Positions 25,086 through 34,453 of a DNA stretch of 64,000 nt are shown here, in pieces. This stretch comes from Lentzea tibetensis. Lineage in GTDB: Bacteria > Actinomycetota > Actinomycetes > Mycobacteriales > Pseudonocardiaceae. The notes under the pieces are model-generated. The model did no database searches and was not told where the DNA came from. It saw nothing but the letters and a program-made list of their open reading frames with translations. The first letter of the stretch is position 1. Each line of letters opens with the position of its first letter. The stretch is from contig NZ_VOBR01000005.1 in assembly GCF_007845675.1 (NCBI RefSeq), positions 296,439 through 360,438 on the forward strand, written 5' to 3'. A program made the position numbers and the translations under genes.

Positions 25086-26090
25086 CTGCTTGACCGCGGC
25101 CCTGCCCGCCCGGTTCGCGCCGACCGTGCTCGCGGACGGCCCGTAGCCGACGAGGTGGACGCGCGGGTCGACGACGACGCGCGTGCCGTCCACGACGATC
25201 CCGCCGCCGGGTGCGCGCAGGTGCAGCGGCGCGAGGTGGTCGAGGTCGTGCCGGAAGCCGGTGGCCCAGAGGATCACGTCCGCGTCGAACGTCTCGTCTC
25301 CCCAGACGACGCCGGTCGGCGTGATGCGGTCGAACATCGGCCTGCGGTCGAGCACTCCGGCGCGGATGCCTTCCCGGACCTCGGGCGTGAGCGCGAGCCC
25401 GGTGACGCTGACGACGCTGGTGGGCGGACGTCCCGCGCGCACGGCCTCGTCGACCATCGCGACGACCGCGCGGCCGTACTCGTGCGTGAACGGGCCCTCT
25501 CGCCACACCGGCGGCTTGCGCGTGACCCACCGCGTCTCCGCGGCGTGCTGCGCGATCTCCAGCAGCTGCTGGACGGCCGACGCGCCGCCACCGACCACGA
25601 CGACCCGCTTGCCCGCGAACTCCTCGGGTCCGCGGTAGTCGGCGGTGTGCAGCTGGCGGCCGCGGAACGTCTCCTGGCCGGGGTAGTGCGGCCAGAACGG
25701 CCTGCGCCACGTGCCGGTCGCGTTGATCAGGCCCTTGGCGAGCCACGTGCCGCTGTCCGTGGTGATCCGCAGCCGCTCGCCTTCGTCGGTGACCGTGCGG
25801 ACCTGAACGGGCCGCACGACCGGCAGGCCGAACTCCCGCTCGTAGCGGGCGAAGTAGGCGGGGATGACGTCGCTGGCGCGCGCGTCGTCGTCGGGCGGCT
25901 CGAACTCCATGCCGGGCAGGTCGTAGATGCCGTGGACGGTCTTCATCCGCAGCGTGTCCCACCGGTGCCGCCACGCGCCGCCGGGCCCGTGCTCGGCGTC
26001 CAGCACCACGTGGTCGACGTCGTGCCTGCGCAGGAAGTACGAGCTGGACAGGCCAGCCTGCCCCGCTCCGATCACGACGACGTCCGTCAT
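25062..26090 (-). CDS. Flavin-containing monooxygenase-like protein (CzcO/FMO type)
   Basis: A 342-residue FAD/NADPH protein with VVIGAGQAGLSSSYFL at the N terminus, an FMO-like fingerprint FRGRQLHTADY (142-152, FxGxxxHxxxY) and the NADPH site RVVVVGGGASAVQQL. It is short for the family and ends with the GYGPSASTVGANRAGR FAD segment. Related proteins oxidise amines, sulfides or ketones or act as cation-efflux-linked oxidoreductases; no substrate can be named. It is divergent from the beta-lactamase-like gene. Confidence 0.85.
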   Translation of the reverse strand: MTDVVVIGAGQAGLSSSYFLRRHDVDHVVLDAEHGPGGAWRHRWDTLRMKTVHGIYDLPGMEFEPPDDDARASDVIPAYFARYEREFGLPVVRPVQVRTVTDEGERLRITTDSGTWLAKGLINATGTWRRPFWPHYPGQETFRGRQLHTADYRGPEEFAGKRVVVVGGGASAVQQLLEIAQHAAETRWVTRKPPVWREGPFTHEYGRAVVAMVDEAVRAGRPPTSVVSVTGLALTPEVREGIRAGVLDRRPMFDRITPTGVVWGDETFDADVILWATGFRHDLDHLAPLHLRAPGGGIVVDGTRVVVDPRVHLVGYGPSASTVGANRAGRAAVKQLTEHLVA

Positions 26091-26169
26091 GATGACTGCA
26101 ACCTGTCACTGTCGTGATTTCTGCCCGAATGTGAGCGAGAAGTCAGCGGCGGTCGGTAACTTTCCACCC

Positions 26170-27060
26170 GTGAAGGTCTTCCGCACTCTGGCCACGGTCG
26201 CGACCGTGGCATCCGTGGCCATGCTCACCTCAACCATGCCCGCGGGCGCCGACCCGCGCGCCGAGATCGCGCCGGACGCCACCGCGGCGTTCGCCGTGTT
26301 CGACCGCACGACGGGCCGCACGACGCTGGCCTACAACGAGCACAAGCAGATCCGCTCGGCGTCGATCGTCAAGATCCTCATCGCACTGGACTACCTGGAG
26401 ACGCGCGGCCCGTCCGCGGAGATCCCGGAGGCCGACCTCAAGCGGCTGGTGCCGATGCTGCGCTCCAGCGACGACAACGCCGCCTCCGAGCTGTGGGTGC
26501 AGGAGGGCTGGGAGAAGATCGTCGAGCGGATGGTCGTCAAGCTCGGCCTCGAGGACACCGCACCGCCCGTCAACGTCGGCTTCTGGGGTTACACGGCGCT
26601 GAGCGCGTCGGACGTCGTCAAGATCTACCGGTACGTGCTGGAGCAGGCGCACCCGAAGTTCCGCGACTTCATCATGGGCAACCTGCACGAGGCGACCAAG
26701 TGCGCCACGGACGGGTTCGACCAGTCCTTCGGCATCCCCAGCGCGGTGCCCGGTGAGGTGGCGTTCAAGCAGGGGTGGTCGCGCTTCGGCGACACGCCGC
26801 CCCGTCCGTGCGTCGAGCCGCAGAAGCCGCGGACCGACCTCGGTGCCGCCGAGGACGGGCCCGTGACGCGGTCCGGTGCCGCTGCCGACATCGACCTGAC
26901 CAGGCCCGCCATGCACACCAGCGGGACCTACGGGAAGAAGGACCGCAAGATCATGGTCGTGCTCACGCTGGAGCCCGAGGGCACCACGTGGGACGTCTCG
27001 ACCGAGCGGATCACGAAGCTCACGCGCGCCGTCTACCTGGCCGACCGCCACGCCGACTGA
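26170..27060 (+). CDS. Secreted serine hydrolase of the class A beta-lactamase fold
   Basis: A 296-residue exported protein with a signal peptide at residues 1-28 (ending MPAGADP). It has the beta-lactamase/PBP motifs SIVK (Ser65 to Lys68), SDDN (100-103) and a KQG box (VAFKQGWSRFG). The classical class A Glu166 loop is not obvious, so it may be a carboxypeptidase- or esterase-like hydrolase rather than a true resistance enzyme. GTG 26170 is chosen because the signal peptide follows at once. A long hairpin (27074-27126) follows its stop. Confidence 0.82.
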   Translation: MKVFRTLATVATVASVAMLTSTMPAGADPRAEIAPDATAAFAVFDRTTGRTTLAYNEHKQIRSASIVKILIALDYLETRGPSAEIPEADLKRLVPMLRSSDDNAASELWVQEGWEKIVERMVVKLGLEDTAPPVNVGFWGYTALSASDVVKIYRYVLEQAHPKFRDFIMGNLHEATKCATDGFDQSFGIPSAVPGEVAFKQGWSRFGDTPPRPCVEPQKPRTDLGAAEDGPVTRSGAAADIDLTRPAMHTSGTYGKKDRKIMVVLTLEPEGTTWDVSTERITKLTRAVYLADRHAD

Positions 27061-27073
27061 CAACTCGCCACTC

Positions 27074-27126
27074 GCCATGAGGGGAGCTTTCACAGCGGTC
27101 AACGCTGGGAAAGCTCCCCTCATGGC
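27074..27126. repeat. Long hairpin, copy 2 of a two-copy repeat; likely terminator
   Basis: Arms 27074-27097 and 27103-27126 (24 bp, one mismatch) enclose a GTCAA loop. Its core, AGCGGTCAACGCTGGGAAAG, differs in only one base from the copy near 11.1 kb. It stands 14 bp after the beta-lactamase-like gene and 45 bp before the luciferase-like gene, fitting a terminator. That two unrelated loci share one sequence suggests a dispersed repeat family. Confidence 0.7.
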
Positions 27127-27171
27127 ACAGGTCACAGAAATACGAACGGCAGGTTCGATGTTGCTCGTACT

Positions 27172-28200
27172 ATGAGCCGACTTCGTGACATCCCGCTGTC
27201 CGTTCTAGACCTGGCCCCGATCACCTCGGGGTCGGACGCGACGACGGCCCTGCGCAACACGCGCGAACTGGCCCAGCACGCGGAGACCTTGGGCTACACG
27301 AGGTACTGGGTCGCCGAGCACCACAACATGCCGGGCATCGCGAGCTCGGCCCCCGCGGTCCTGATCGGCCACATCGCGGACGCCACGAAGACGATCAGGG
27401 TCGGCTCGGGCGGCGTGATGCTCCCCAACCACCCGTCGCTCGTGGTGGCGGAGCAGTTCGGGATGCTCGAAGCACTGCACCCCGGCCGCATCGACCTGGG
27501 CATCGGCCGCGCACCCGGTACGGACCAGCGCACCGCCAAGGCACTGCGCCGCTCGGAGGCGGGCCTGTCGGCGGAGGACTTCCCGCAGCAGCTGACCGAG
27601 CTGATGCAGTACTTCAACGGCACCGCGGAGATCGCGGCCGTCCCCGCGACCGGCATGAAGCCCCCGCTGTGGCTGCTGGGCTCGAGCGGCTACAGCGCGC
27701 AGGCGGCCGGCGTGCTCGGCCTGCCGTTCGCGTTCGCCCACCACTTCAGCGCGCAGAACACGCTGCCCGCGCTGGCCCTGTACCGGAAGCACTTCCGTCC
27801 GTCCGAGGTGCTGAGCGAGCCGTACGCCATGGTCTGCGCGTCGGTCGTCGTCGCGGACACCGACGAGCACGCCCGCTGGATCGCCGGTCCGGGCGCGCTG
27901 TCGTTCGTGCGGTTGCGCCAGGGTCGTCCCGGTCCGCTGTCGAGCCCGGAGGAGGCCGCGGAGTACCCGTACACCGAGATCGACCGCCTGGTGATCGAAG
28001 ACCGGATGACCACCCAGGTGATCGGATCCCCCGAGACGGTCTCCGCTCAGCTGGACCGACTGCTGGAGGACACGGCCGCCGACGAGCTGATGGTCACGAC
28101 CATCGTCCACGGGCACTCGGACCGCCTCCGTTCCTTCGAATTGCTCAGCGGTCTGGCCGAACGGACGCCGCAGCTGGGCCGTTCAGCCGTACGTACGTGA
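27172..28200 (+). CDS. Luciferase-like (LLM class) flavin-dependent oxidoreductase
   Basis: A 342-residue TIM-barrel FMN/F420 enzyme of the alkanal monooxygenase-like group: [13 protein letters not shown] at the N terminus, [40 protein letters not shown] and [12 protein letters not shown]-type barrel strands ([14 protein letters not shown]). This subgroup (MsnO8-like) has no settled substrate. It follows the long hairpin, so it is probably its own transcript. Confidence 0.9.
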   Translation: MSRLRDIPLSVLDLAPITSGSDATTALRNTRELAQHAETLGYTRYWVAEHHNMPGIASSAPAVLIGHIADATKTIRVGSGGVMLPNHPSLVVAEQFGMLEALHPGRIDLGIGRAPGTDQRTAKALRRSEAGLSAEDFPQQLTELMQYFNGTAEIAAVPATGMKPPLWLLGSSGYSAQAAGVLGLPFAFAHHFSAQNTLPALALYRKHFRPSEVLSEPYAMVCASVVVADTDEHARWIAGPGALSFVRLRQGRPGPLSSPEEAAEYPYTEIDRLVIEDRMTTQVIGSPETVSAQLDRLLEDTAADELMVTTIVHGHSDRLRSFELLSGLAERTPQLGRSAVRT

Positions 28201-28548
28201 GTCGGCCACGCGGGAGCTTCACGTTTCGCACGTATGGCGTTGCTCTGAACGGGTGATAAACGGCTCCGCTTGTAGCGCGGGGCACACCCTGCGCGATGAT
28301 CGGTGTGAGCGCGCACGCCCCCCGACGCGCTCCCTAACTTCTCAACACGGCCGCCGCCGCGGTCGGCGTGGGTGCCGCCACCACCGTGTGGCGCCGCCCA
28401 CGCCGACATGGCCCGCCCATCACGAGACGGCCACGGCCCGGCACCCATTCGGCTCCAAGGGCCGGTTTTCGTCCCCAGTTCACGCTCCGCACCGTCATCG
28501 TTGACGGGGAGTCGTGACGCCCGCCGCCGGGGCGGGAAGGGGGAGTTC
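28201..28548. other. 348-bp intergenic region with one strong hairpin
   Basis: No convincing gene is seen. A long hairpin spans 28362-28407: outer arms GTCGGCGTGGG / CCCACGCCGAC pair perfectly, inner CGCCAC / GTGGCG pairs around a short loop, with a 3-nt internal mismatch. It could be the terminator of the oxidoreductase gene or part of the leader of the lipoprotein gene. The promoter of the lipoprotein should lie here but I cannot place it. Confidence 0.5.
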
Positions 28549-29070
28549 GTGAAGTTCGCCGTGAAGGCCGCGGGCCTGTGCCTGCTGTTGGCCGTGGCGG
28601 GATGTGCGGGCCCCAGTGTTGCGGTAGCCCCCGATGAGAACCCAGCTGTTCTGCAGCGCGCTGAGCCGCGCGGTGGTTTCGCCGACTTCGGCACCCAGCG
28701 CGTGTGGGCCAGCGGCCTCTCCATCACCGTGGGACCACCCCAGTCGCTCAAGCCGAGTGAAACCGCTTTCCCGCAGGCGGCCAGGACCGCTGTGTTCACG
28801 GTGACCGTGTTCAACGGCTCGAAGGTGACGTTCCGCCCCTCCCAGCTGTCCGTGCGGGCGCTGGCGGGCGGTCAGCCGACTCCTGAGCTCACCGACTCCG
28901 TGCAGGGCCTCAACGGCCTCGCCGCGGCCGTGCGAGAGCTCCAGCCGGGGCAGGACACCAAGCTGACGCTGGCGTTCGCCGTCCCCGAGAACCCGGTCGA
29001 CCTGCGGCTGACCGTCCTACCTGGTGGACCGGGACAGGACACCGCGACCGACTTCGAGGGCCAGGCGTAA
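28549..29070 (+). CDS. Secreted lipoprotein with DUF4352-like domain
   Basis: A 173-residue lipoprotein. The signal peptide ends in the lipobox LAVAGC (Cys at about residue 18), so the mature protein is lipid-anchored outside. The rest is a beta-rich domain (AVFTVTVFNGSKVTFRPSQL, then LQPGQDTKLTLAFAVPE) like the DUF4352/immunoprotective extracellular fold, whose role is unknown. GTG 28549 is chosen because GGAAGGGGGAG lies directly before it and the lipobox fits. It lies 11 bp before bcp. Confidence 0.8.
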   Translation: MKFAVKAAGLCLLLAVAGCAGPSVAVAPDENPAVLQRAEPRGGFADFGTQRVWASGLSITVGPPQSLKPSETAFPQAARTAVFTVTVFNGSKVTFRPSQLSVRALAGGQPTPELTDSVQGLNGLAAAVRELQPGQDTKLTLAFAVPENPVDLRLTVLPGGPGQDTATDFEGQA

Positions 29071-29081
29071 GTTCTAGCGCC

Positions 29082-29549
29082 ATGAGTGATCGCCTCTCAC
29101 CCGGTGACCAGGCGCCGGCCTTCACGCTGTCCGACAGCGAGGGCAAGCCGGTGTCGCTGTCGGACTTCCTGGGCAAGTCCGTGGTCGTGTACTTCTACCC
29201 GGCGGCATCGACGCCCGGCTGCACCAAGCAAGCGTGCGACTTCAGGGACAACCTGTCCGTGCTCGGCGAATCCGGCTTCGAGGTGCTCGGCATCTCCCCG
29301 GACAAGCCCGAGAAGCTGGCGAAGTTCGCGGCCGAGGAGGAGCTCAACTTCCCGCTGCTGTCCGACCCGTCGCGCGAGGTGCTGACGGCGTGGGGCGCGT
29401 TCGGCGAGAAGCAGAACTACGGCCGCACGGTCCAGGGCGTCATCCGTTCCACGTTCCTCGTCGGCCCCGACGGCAAGATCGTCAAGGCCATGTACAACGT
29501 CCGCGCCACGGGTCACGTCGCCAAGCTGCTGCGCGAACTTCCTGCGTGA
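29082..29549 (+). CDS. bcp: Thioredoxin-dependent thiol peroxidase
   Basis: Reduces hydrogen peroxide and lipid peroxides in the cytoplasm with electrons from thioredoxin. The 155-residue protein has the peroxiredoxin Bcp/PrxQ fold with FYPAASTPGCTKQACDFRD, in which Cys47 is the peroxidatic and Cys52 the resolving cysteine. Length and motif are standard. It ends at a hairpin terminator. Confidence 0.95.
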   Translation: MSDRLSPGDQAPAFTLSDSEGKPVSLSDFLGKSVVVYFYPAASTPGCTKQACDFRDNLSVLGESGFEVLGISPDKPEKLAKFAAEEELNFPLLSDPSREVLTAWGAFGEKQNYGRTVQGVIRSTFLVGPDGKIVKAMYNVRATGHVAKLLRELPA

Positions 29550-29556
29550 TTCCCCA

Positions 29557-29587
29557 GGTTGTCGCCGCAGGTCTTGCGGCGGCAACC
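29557..29587 (+). terminator. Hairpin terminator after bcp
   Basis: Arms 29557-29569 and 29575-29587 pair over 13 bp with one G-U around a GGTCT loop, followed by CTTT. It stands 7 bp after the bcp stop. Confidence 0.7.
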
Positions 29588-29643
29588 CTTTCCCCCAGTA
29601 CTCTCGTCCGCGGGCGGAAGACCCTCTCAAGCAGGGACTCTTC

Positions 29644-29961
29644 ATGCTCAAGTGGATTCTTCTCTCCATCGCCGTCGGCGCGGAGGTCTTCGCGACCCTG
29701 TGTCTCAAGGCGTCGAACGGTTTCACCAAGCCGCTGCCGATACTCGGCGTCGCGCTGGGTTTCGCCGTCGCCCTCTACCTCGAGTCGGTGGTGATCCGCC
29801 TCGGCCTGCCCGTCGCGATCACCTACGCGATCTGGGCGGGCGCGGGCATCGCGCTCGTGGCGGTGGTGAGCCGTGACCCGCTCAACCTGGCGATGGTGTC
29901 CGGAATCGTCCTGATCACCGCGGGCGTCTGGGTGGTTTCCGTCGCACAGGCCAACGCCTGA
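29644..29961 (+). CDS. Small multidrug resistance (SMR) family transporter
   Basis: A 105-residue membrane protein with four TM helices, typical of EmrE/QacE/Gdx. The conserved Glu of helix 1 is in ILLSIAVGAEVFATLCLKAS, and helix 3 has LPVAITYAIWAGAGIALVAV. It exports cationic drugs or guanidinium in exchange for protons. No guanidine riboswitch was recognised upstream, so drug-type versus guanidine-type is left open. Confidence 0.9.
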   Translation: MLKWILLSIAVGAEVFATLCLKASNGFTKPLPILGVALGFAVALYLESVVIRLGLPVAITYAIWAGAGIALVAVVSRDPLNLAMVSGIVLITAGVWVVSVAQANA

Positions 29962-29978
29962 CCGATAACGTCGCGCGG

Positions 29979-32900
29979 GTGGGGTTGGAGATCGCTGCCG
30001 GCAAGATCGGTCAGGCCGTCGCGCAACAGGCTGCTCGAGCCTGGCTGGCCAAGCGCCGCAAGGACCGCGACCGCACCGCCTCGCTGGCCGAGCTGGCGGC
30101 CGAGGAACTGGCGAAACCCCACCAGCGCGCGAGGCTGGAGCACCTGGTCGAAGGCATCGGCCACCAGGTCACCGAACAGCTGGAGCCCGTGCTCGAACGC
30201 TGCGGCTCGTTGCCGGACAACGAGATCGAGGCCGCGCTGACCGCCGTGCTCGACGCGCTGCGGGAGATCGACCTCTCCGACGACGCGCTGCTCGCCGACG
30301 ACGCCGACCCCGAGGTGCTGGCGCGCCGGATCCGCAGGCAGATCCCCGCCGAGAACGGGCCTGCCGTCCGCCTGTACGACCTGGCGCTCGACCAGGCGTG
30401 CCGGTACCTCGTGCAGGTCGTCCGCCAGCTGCCGTCGTTCCAGCCGCGGGCGCTGGCCGAGGTGCTGAGCCGCGCATCGGCCCAGACCGCGCAGCTCGAC
30501 GAGATCCTGGCACGTCTCCCCCGCACGAGCCTGCACGCGCCGCAGGGCACCAGCACCGACGACGAGTTCCGCGACGAGTACCTGCGCTACCTCGCCGCGT
30601 CGCTGGACCGCCTCGAACTGCTCGGCCTCAGCATGAAGAACCGTCCGAAGCTCGCGCTGAGCGTCGCCTACCTGAGCCTCACGGTGTCCGGCACAGGCCG
30701 CGGGAACCGCGACTGGTTCGGCTCCCCCGACGACCGCGCCCACAGCGGTGTGCGCATCGAGTCCGCGCTGCGGCACCGGACGCTGGTGCGCGGCGAGGCG
30801 GGCTCGGGCAAGACGACCCTGCTCGACTGGGTCGCCGTCACGGCCGCGCGGGCCGGGTTCACCGGCGACCTCAGCGAGTGGAACGATCGCGTCCCCTTCC
30901 CGATCCGCCTGCGCCGCTACGCCGACGCACCGCTGCCCGCGCCCGAGCAGTTCCTCGACCACGCCGCGCCGTGGCTGGCCGGCCTGATGCCGCAGGGCTG
31001 GGCGCACCGCTGCCTCCGGTCCGGCCGCGCGCTCGTGCTCGTCGACGGCGTGGACGAGGTCCCGCCCGGCAAGCGCCACGTCGTCCGCGACTGGCTGCGC
31101 GAGCTGTGCCTCGCCTTCCCGGACGCACGCGTCGTCGTGACGTCACGCCCCGCCGCGGCGGACCAGGAGTGGTTGGGGGAACAGGGATTCGCGTCCGTCC
31201 TCTTGGAACAGATGGGCCCGACGGACGTCAAGGTCTTCATCGAGCGCTGGCACGAAGCGGCCCGAGGCGCGGCCTCGCTGCCGTGCCCGGTGGACGCGCT
31301 GCCCGAAGCACAGCGCAAGTTGCTCAGCCAGCTCGACAGCCGCGAACACCTGCGCGCACTGGCCGCGAACCCGTTGCTGTGCGCCATGTTGTGCGCGCTG
31401 AACCTCGGCCGCACGTCCGAACTCCCGCGCAACCGGATGGAGCTGTACCAAGCCGCGCTCACCATGCTGCTGGACCTGCGCGACGCGGAGCGCGAGATCG
31501 CCGGACTCCTCACCACCACCGAGAAGACCGTGCTGCTGCGCGACCTCGCGTGGCGCCTCACGCTCGGCGGCCGCAGTCAGCTCCCCACGCTCAAGGTCCG
31601 CGAGCACGTCGCGCGCAAGGTCGGCTCGATGCCGAACGTCGACGCGGACCCGGACGCGATCGTCACCCACCTGCTCGAACGCAGTGGTGTCGTGCGCGAG
31701 CCCGTCCCCGGCCAGGTGGACTTCGTGCACCGCACGTTCCAGGAGTACCTGGCCGGGCAGGAAGCCATGCAGGACGGCCAGGTCGAGACGCTCGCCGGTC
31801 ACGCGCACCAGGACTCGTGGTCCGAGACGATCGTCCTCGCCTGCGGGCACGGCCAGCGCGCCCAGGTCAGCGAGCTGCTCACGGAGGTGCTGGACCGCGC
31901 CGACCGCGAACCCACCCGCGCCCGGCGGCTGCGTCTCCTCGCCGCCGCCTGCCTGGAAACCATCACGGACATCGACGCCGGTGTGCACGACCGCGTCGAC
32001 GAGGTGATCAGGACCAGGCTGGTTCCTCCCCGCAGCAAGAAGGAAACCCGTTCCCTGGTGACGATCGGGCACCGGGTGCTGCGCTACCTGCCGGCCTGCC
32101 TCGACGAACTGTCCGAGGCGGCCGCGGTCGCGACCGTCCGCACCGCCGCGCTGACGGCGACCCCCGAGGCGCTGACCAAGCTGGCCGGGTACGCGAACGA
32201 CCCGAGGTCGGAGGTGCAGCGGGAGCTCGCCGAGGGATGGCTCCACTTCGATCCGCAGCGCTACGCCGAGGAAGTCCTCGCCGACGCACCACTGCAGCGC
32301 GGGGCGATCATGGTGAAGGCGCGGCGCCTCTTTCCGCACCTGCCCGTCCTGCAACACCTCGCCGCGGTCAAGGTGGCGGTGTCACGCGAGGACACACCGG
32401 ACACCCTGAGCTTCCTCGACGACGTGCCGAGCCTGGTGCAGGTGTCGCTGTCGCTCAGAGGCGAAGTCGACCTCTCACCGCTCGGCGCCCATCCGCGACT
32501 CAGCGTCGTGGCGCTGTTCGGCGCGCGGGAGTTCACGGGTCTCGACACGATCACCGGCCTGCGCGAGCTGCGCACCGCCAACATCCACCAGGACAAAGCA
32601 CTCGCCGACATCGAGTTCCTGCGCGGGACCAGGTTGGAGCACGTCTCGCTCAGCGCGGTCGAGCCGGGAGCCGACGTCAGCCCGTTCGACGGTCTGCCCC
32701 TCGACTACCTCGGGCTGCACGACTGGCCGCCCTACGACGACCTCAGCCTGCTGGCGCTGCTGCCCCGGCTCACCGACCTCGCGTTGCTCGGCTCGACCGC
32801 CTCGAGCGCGGTGCTGGGACTGGAGAGGTACGCCCCGAAGCTGGTGACGTTGCGCCTGCTCGGGCCGGTCGCCGAAGGGCTGTCCGTGGCACGCGTGCTG

Positions 32901-33044
32901 CCGAACCTCCGGTTGCTCGTCCTCTGGGGGAAGGGCATGACCCTCGACCTGAGGCCGCTCGAGGGTCTGCCACTGCGCATCCGGTTGGACCGGAGCGACC
33001 GGCACGTCGGGCTGGACCGGGTGACGGTCGACCGCTGGATCTAG
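29979..33044 (+). CDS. NACHT-domain NLR-like protein, candidate anti-phage defence gene
   Basis: A 1,021-residue STAND NTPase. Residues 1 to about 205 match, from memory, the NNH1-type N-terminal helical domain of actinobacterial NACHT proteins (MGLEIAAGKIGQAVAQQAAR, VRQLPSFQPRALAEVLSR). The NACHT domain has Walker A GEAGSGKTT (272-280), Walker B ALVLVDGVDE (351-360) and sensor VVVTSRP (385-391). Helical repeats follow, and residues from about 810 to 1010 are degenerate leucine-rich repeats. Bacterial NACHT proteins of this plan protect against phage; here that is inferred. It starts at GTG 29979, 17 bp after the SMR gene, with no clear Shine-Dalgarno. Its stop overlaps that of rdgB. Confidence 0.88.
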   Translation: MGLEIAAGKIGQAVAQQAARAWLAKRRKDRDRTASLAELAAEELAKPHQRARLEHLVEGIGHQVTEQLEPVLERCGSLPDNEIEAALTAVLDALREIDLSDDALLADDADPEVLARRIRRQIPAENGPAVRLYDLALDQACRYLVQVVRQLPSFQPRALAEVLSRASAQTAQLDEILARLPRTSLHAPQGTSTDDEFRDEYLRYLAASLDRLELLGLSMKNRPKLALSVAYLSLTVSGTGRGNRDWFGSPDDRAHSGVRIESALRHRTLVRGEAGSGKTTLLDWVAVTAARAGFTGDLSEWNDRVPFPIRLRRYADAPLPAPEQFLDHAAPWLAGLMPQGWAHRCLRSGRALVLVDGVDEVPPGKRHVVRDWLRELCLAFPDARVVVTSRPAAADQEWLGEQGFASVLLEQMGPTDVKVFIERWHEAARGAASLPCPVDALPEAQRKLLSQLDSREHLRALAANPLLCAMLCALNLGRTSELPRNRMELYQAALTMLLDLRDAEREIAGLLTTTEKTVLLRDLAWRLTLGGRSQLPTLKVREHVARKVGSMPNVDADPDAIVTHLLERSGVVREPVPGQVDFVHRTFQEYLAGQEAMQDGQVETLAGHAHQDSWSETIVLACGHGQRAQVSELLTEVLDRADREPTRARRLRLLAAACLETITDIDAGVHDRVDEVIRTRLVPPRSKKETRSLVTIGHRVLRYLPACLDELSEAAAVATVRTAALTATPEALTKLAGYANDPRSEVQRELAEGWLHFDPQRYAEEVLADAPLQRGAIMVKARRLFPHLPVLQHLAAVKVAVSREDTPDTLSFLDDVPSLVQVSLSLRGEVDLSPLGAHPRLSVVALFGAREFTGLDTITGLRELRTANIHQDKALADIEFLRGTRLEHVSLSAVEPGADVSPFDGLPLDYLGLHDWPPYDDLSLLALLPRLTDLALLGSTASSAVLGLERYAPKLVTLRLLGPVAEGLSVARVLPNLRLLVLWGKGMTLDLRPLEGLPLRIRLDRSDRHVGLDRVTVDRWI

Positions 33045-33643
33045 GCGAGCTTGCCCAGGTGGGGCAGGAGGAGCCGCAAAGCCCTGCCGCGGTGCGACAG
33101 CGAGTCCTTCTGCTCCGCCGTCATCTCGGCCGAGGTGACGTCGTAGCCCTCCGGCTGGAAGATCGGGTCGTACCCGAACCCGTTCGCCCCGGACCGCTCG
33201 CGCCGAATCGTCCCCGGCCACTCGCCCCGCACGACGACCTCGTCGCCACCGGGCACGACCAGGGCCACGACGGACACGAACGCGCCGCCACGCCGCTCAT
33301 CAGGCACGTCGCCGAGCTGCCCGAGAACGAGGTCGATGTTGGCCTCGTCGTCGCCGTGCTTCCCGCACCACCGCGCGGACAGGACGCCGGGCATCCCGTT
33401 CAGCGCGTCGATCGAGATGCCGGAGTCGTCGGCAACCGACGGCAGGCCGGTGGCCGCGGCCGCGTCGCGCGCCTTCGCGAGAGCGTTCCCCTCGAAGTCG
33501 GGGGCGGTCTCGGGCGCCTCTGGGAACGCGGGCACGTCGTCCAGCGACAGCACCTCGATACCGGACAGGCCCTCCGCGGCCACGATGCGCTGCAGTTCCC
33601 GCAACTTCTTGGCGTTGCGGGAGGCCAGCAGGATCCGGGTCAC
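33041..33643 (-). CDS. rdgB: dITP/XTP pyrophosphatase
   Basis: Hydrolyses deaminated purine triphosphates (dITP, XTP) to keep them out of DNA and RNA. The 200-residue protein has the HAM1/RdgB signature: [17 protein letters not shown] at the N terminus, [20 protein letters not shown] and [15 protein letters not shown], then SHRGRAL near the end. The GTG start overlaps the rph stop in GTGA, so the two are translationally coupled, as in other actinobacteria. Confidence 0.95.
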   Translation of the reverse strand: MTRILLASRNAKKLRELQRIVAAEGLSGIEVLSLDDVPAFPEAPETAPDFEGNALAKARDAAAATGLPSVADDSGISIDALNGMPGVLSARWCGKHGDDEANIDLVLGQLGDVPDERRGGAFVSVVALVVPGGDEVVVRGEWPGTIRRERSGANGFGYDPIFQPEGYDVTSAEMTAEQKDSLSHRGRALRLLLPHLGKLA

Positions 33644-34404
33644 TTCTTCGACGCCTTCGGCTCGGGCAGCACGCCGGGGTACGGCGCCGACAGTGCCTCG
33701 GCCTGGATGCGGTTCAGCTCCGCGCACCCGGCGAGCGCCAGGTCGAGCAGCTTGTCCAGAGTGGAGCGCGCGAACGTGGCGCCCTCGCCGGTGCCCTGGA
33801 CCTCGATCAGCGTCCCCAGGTCGGTCGCGACGACGTTCATGTCGACGTCCGCGCGCGAGTCCTCCTCGTAGGGCAGGTCGAGCCGGACGCGGCCGTCGAC
33901 CAGTCCGACGGACACCGCCGACACCGCGCACGACAACGGCTGCGGGTCGGCCAGCCTGCCCGCGGCGCCGAGCCACGTGACGGCGTCGGCCAGCGCGACG
34001 TACGCGCCGGTGATGGCCGCGGTGCGGGTGCCGCCGTCGGCCTGGATGACGTCGCAGTCGATCACGATGGTGTTCTCGCCGAGCGCGGCGAGGTCGATGC
34101 ACGCGCGCAGAGATCGCCCGATCAGGCGACTGATCTCGTGCGTGCGGCCGCCTACGCGGCCCTTGACCGACTCGCGGTCGGAGCGGGTGTGCGTCGCCGA
34201 CGGGAGCATCGCGTACTCCGCGGTCACCCAGCCGAGGCCTGATCCGGAGCGCCAGCGCGGCACCCCTTCGGTGACACTCGCGGCGCACAGCACCTTGGTG
34301 TTCCCGAACTCGACCAGCACGGACCCCGCAGGCCACTGCTGATACCCACGCGTGATCCGGATGTCACGCAACACGTCATCGTTTCTGCCGTCGGTCCTCG
34401 CCAC
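33640..34404 (-). CDS. rph: Ribonuclease PH
   Basis: A 3'-5' phosphorolytic exonuclease that trims tRNA 3' ends. The 254-residue protein has the family pattern: [48 protein letters not shown] and [20 protein letters not shown]. It heads the rph-rdgB pair on the minus strand, and the DUF2231 gene is divergent 49 bp away. GTG start. Confidence 0.96.
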   Translation of the reverse strand: MARTDGRNDDVLRDIRITRGYQQWPAGSVLVEFGNTKVLCAASVTEGVPRWRSGSGLGWVTAEYAMLPSATHTRSDRESVKGRVGGRTHEISRLIGRSLRACIDLAALGENTIVIDCDVIQADGGTRTAAITGAYVALADAVTWLGAAGRLADPQPLSCAVSAVSVGLVDGRVRLDLPYEEDSRADVDMNVVATDLGTLIEVQGTGEGATFARSTLDKLLDLALAGCAELNRIQAEALSAPYPGVLPEPKASKK

Positions 34405-34453
34405 GCGCCCTACCCTAATGAACCCTTACCGGGCCATCGGCGTAGGGAGAGAC

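Noticed and set aside
29557-29643. Possible guanidine riboswitch upstream of the SMR transporter
   Set aside because: The visible stem is a terminator-like hairpin and the conserved motifs I know of guanidine classes are missing.
30398-33871. 1,157-codon frame overlapping the NACHT gene
   Set aside because: Out-of-frame shadow, rich in Arg/Pro/Ala, with no NTPase motif.
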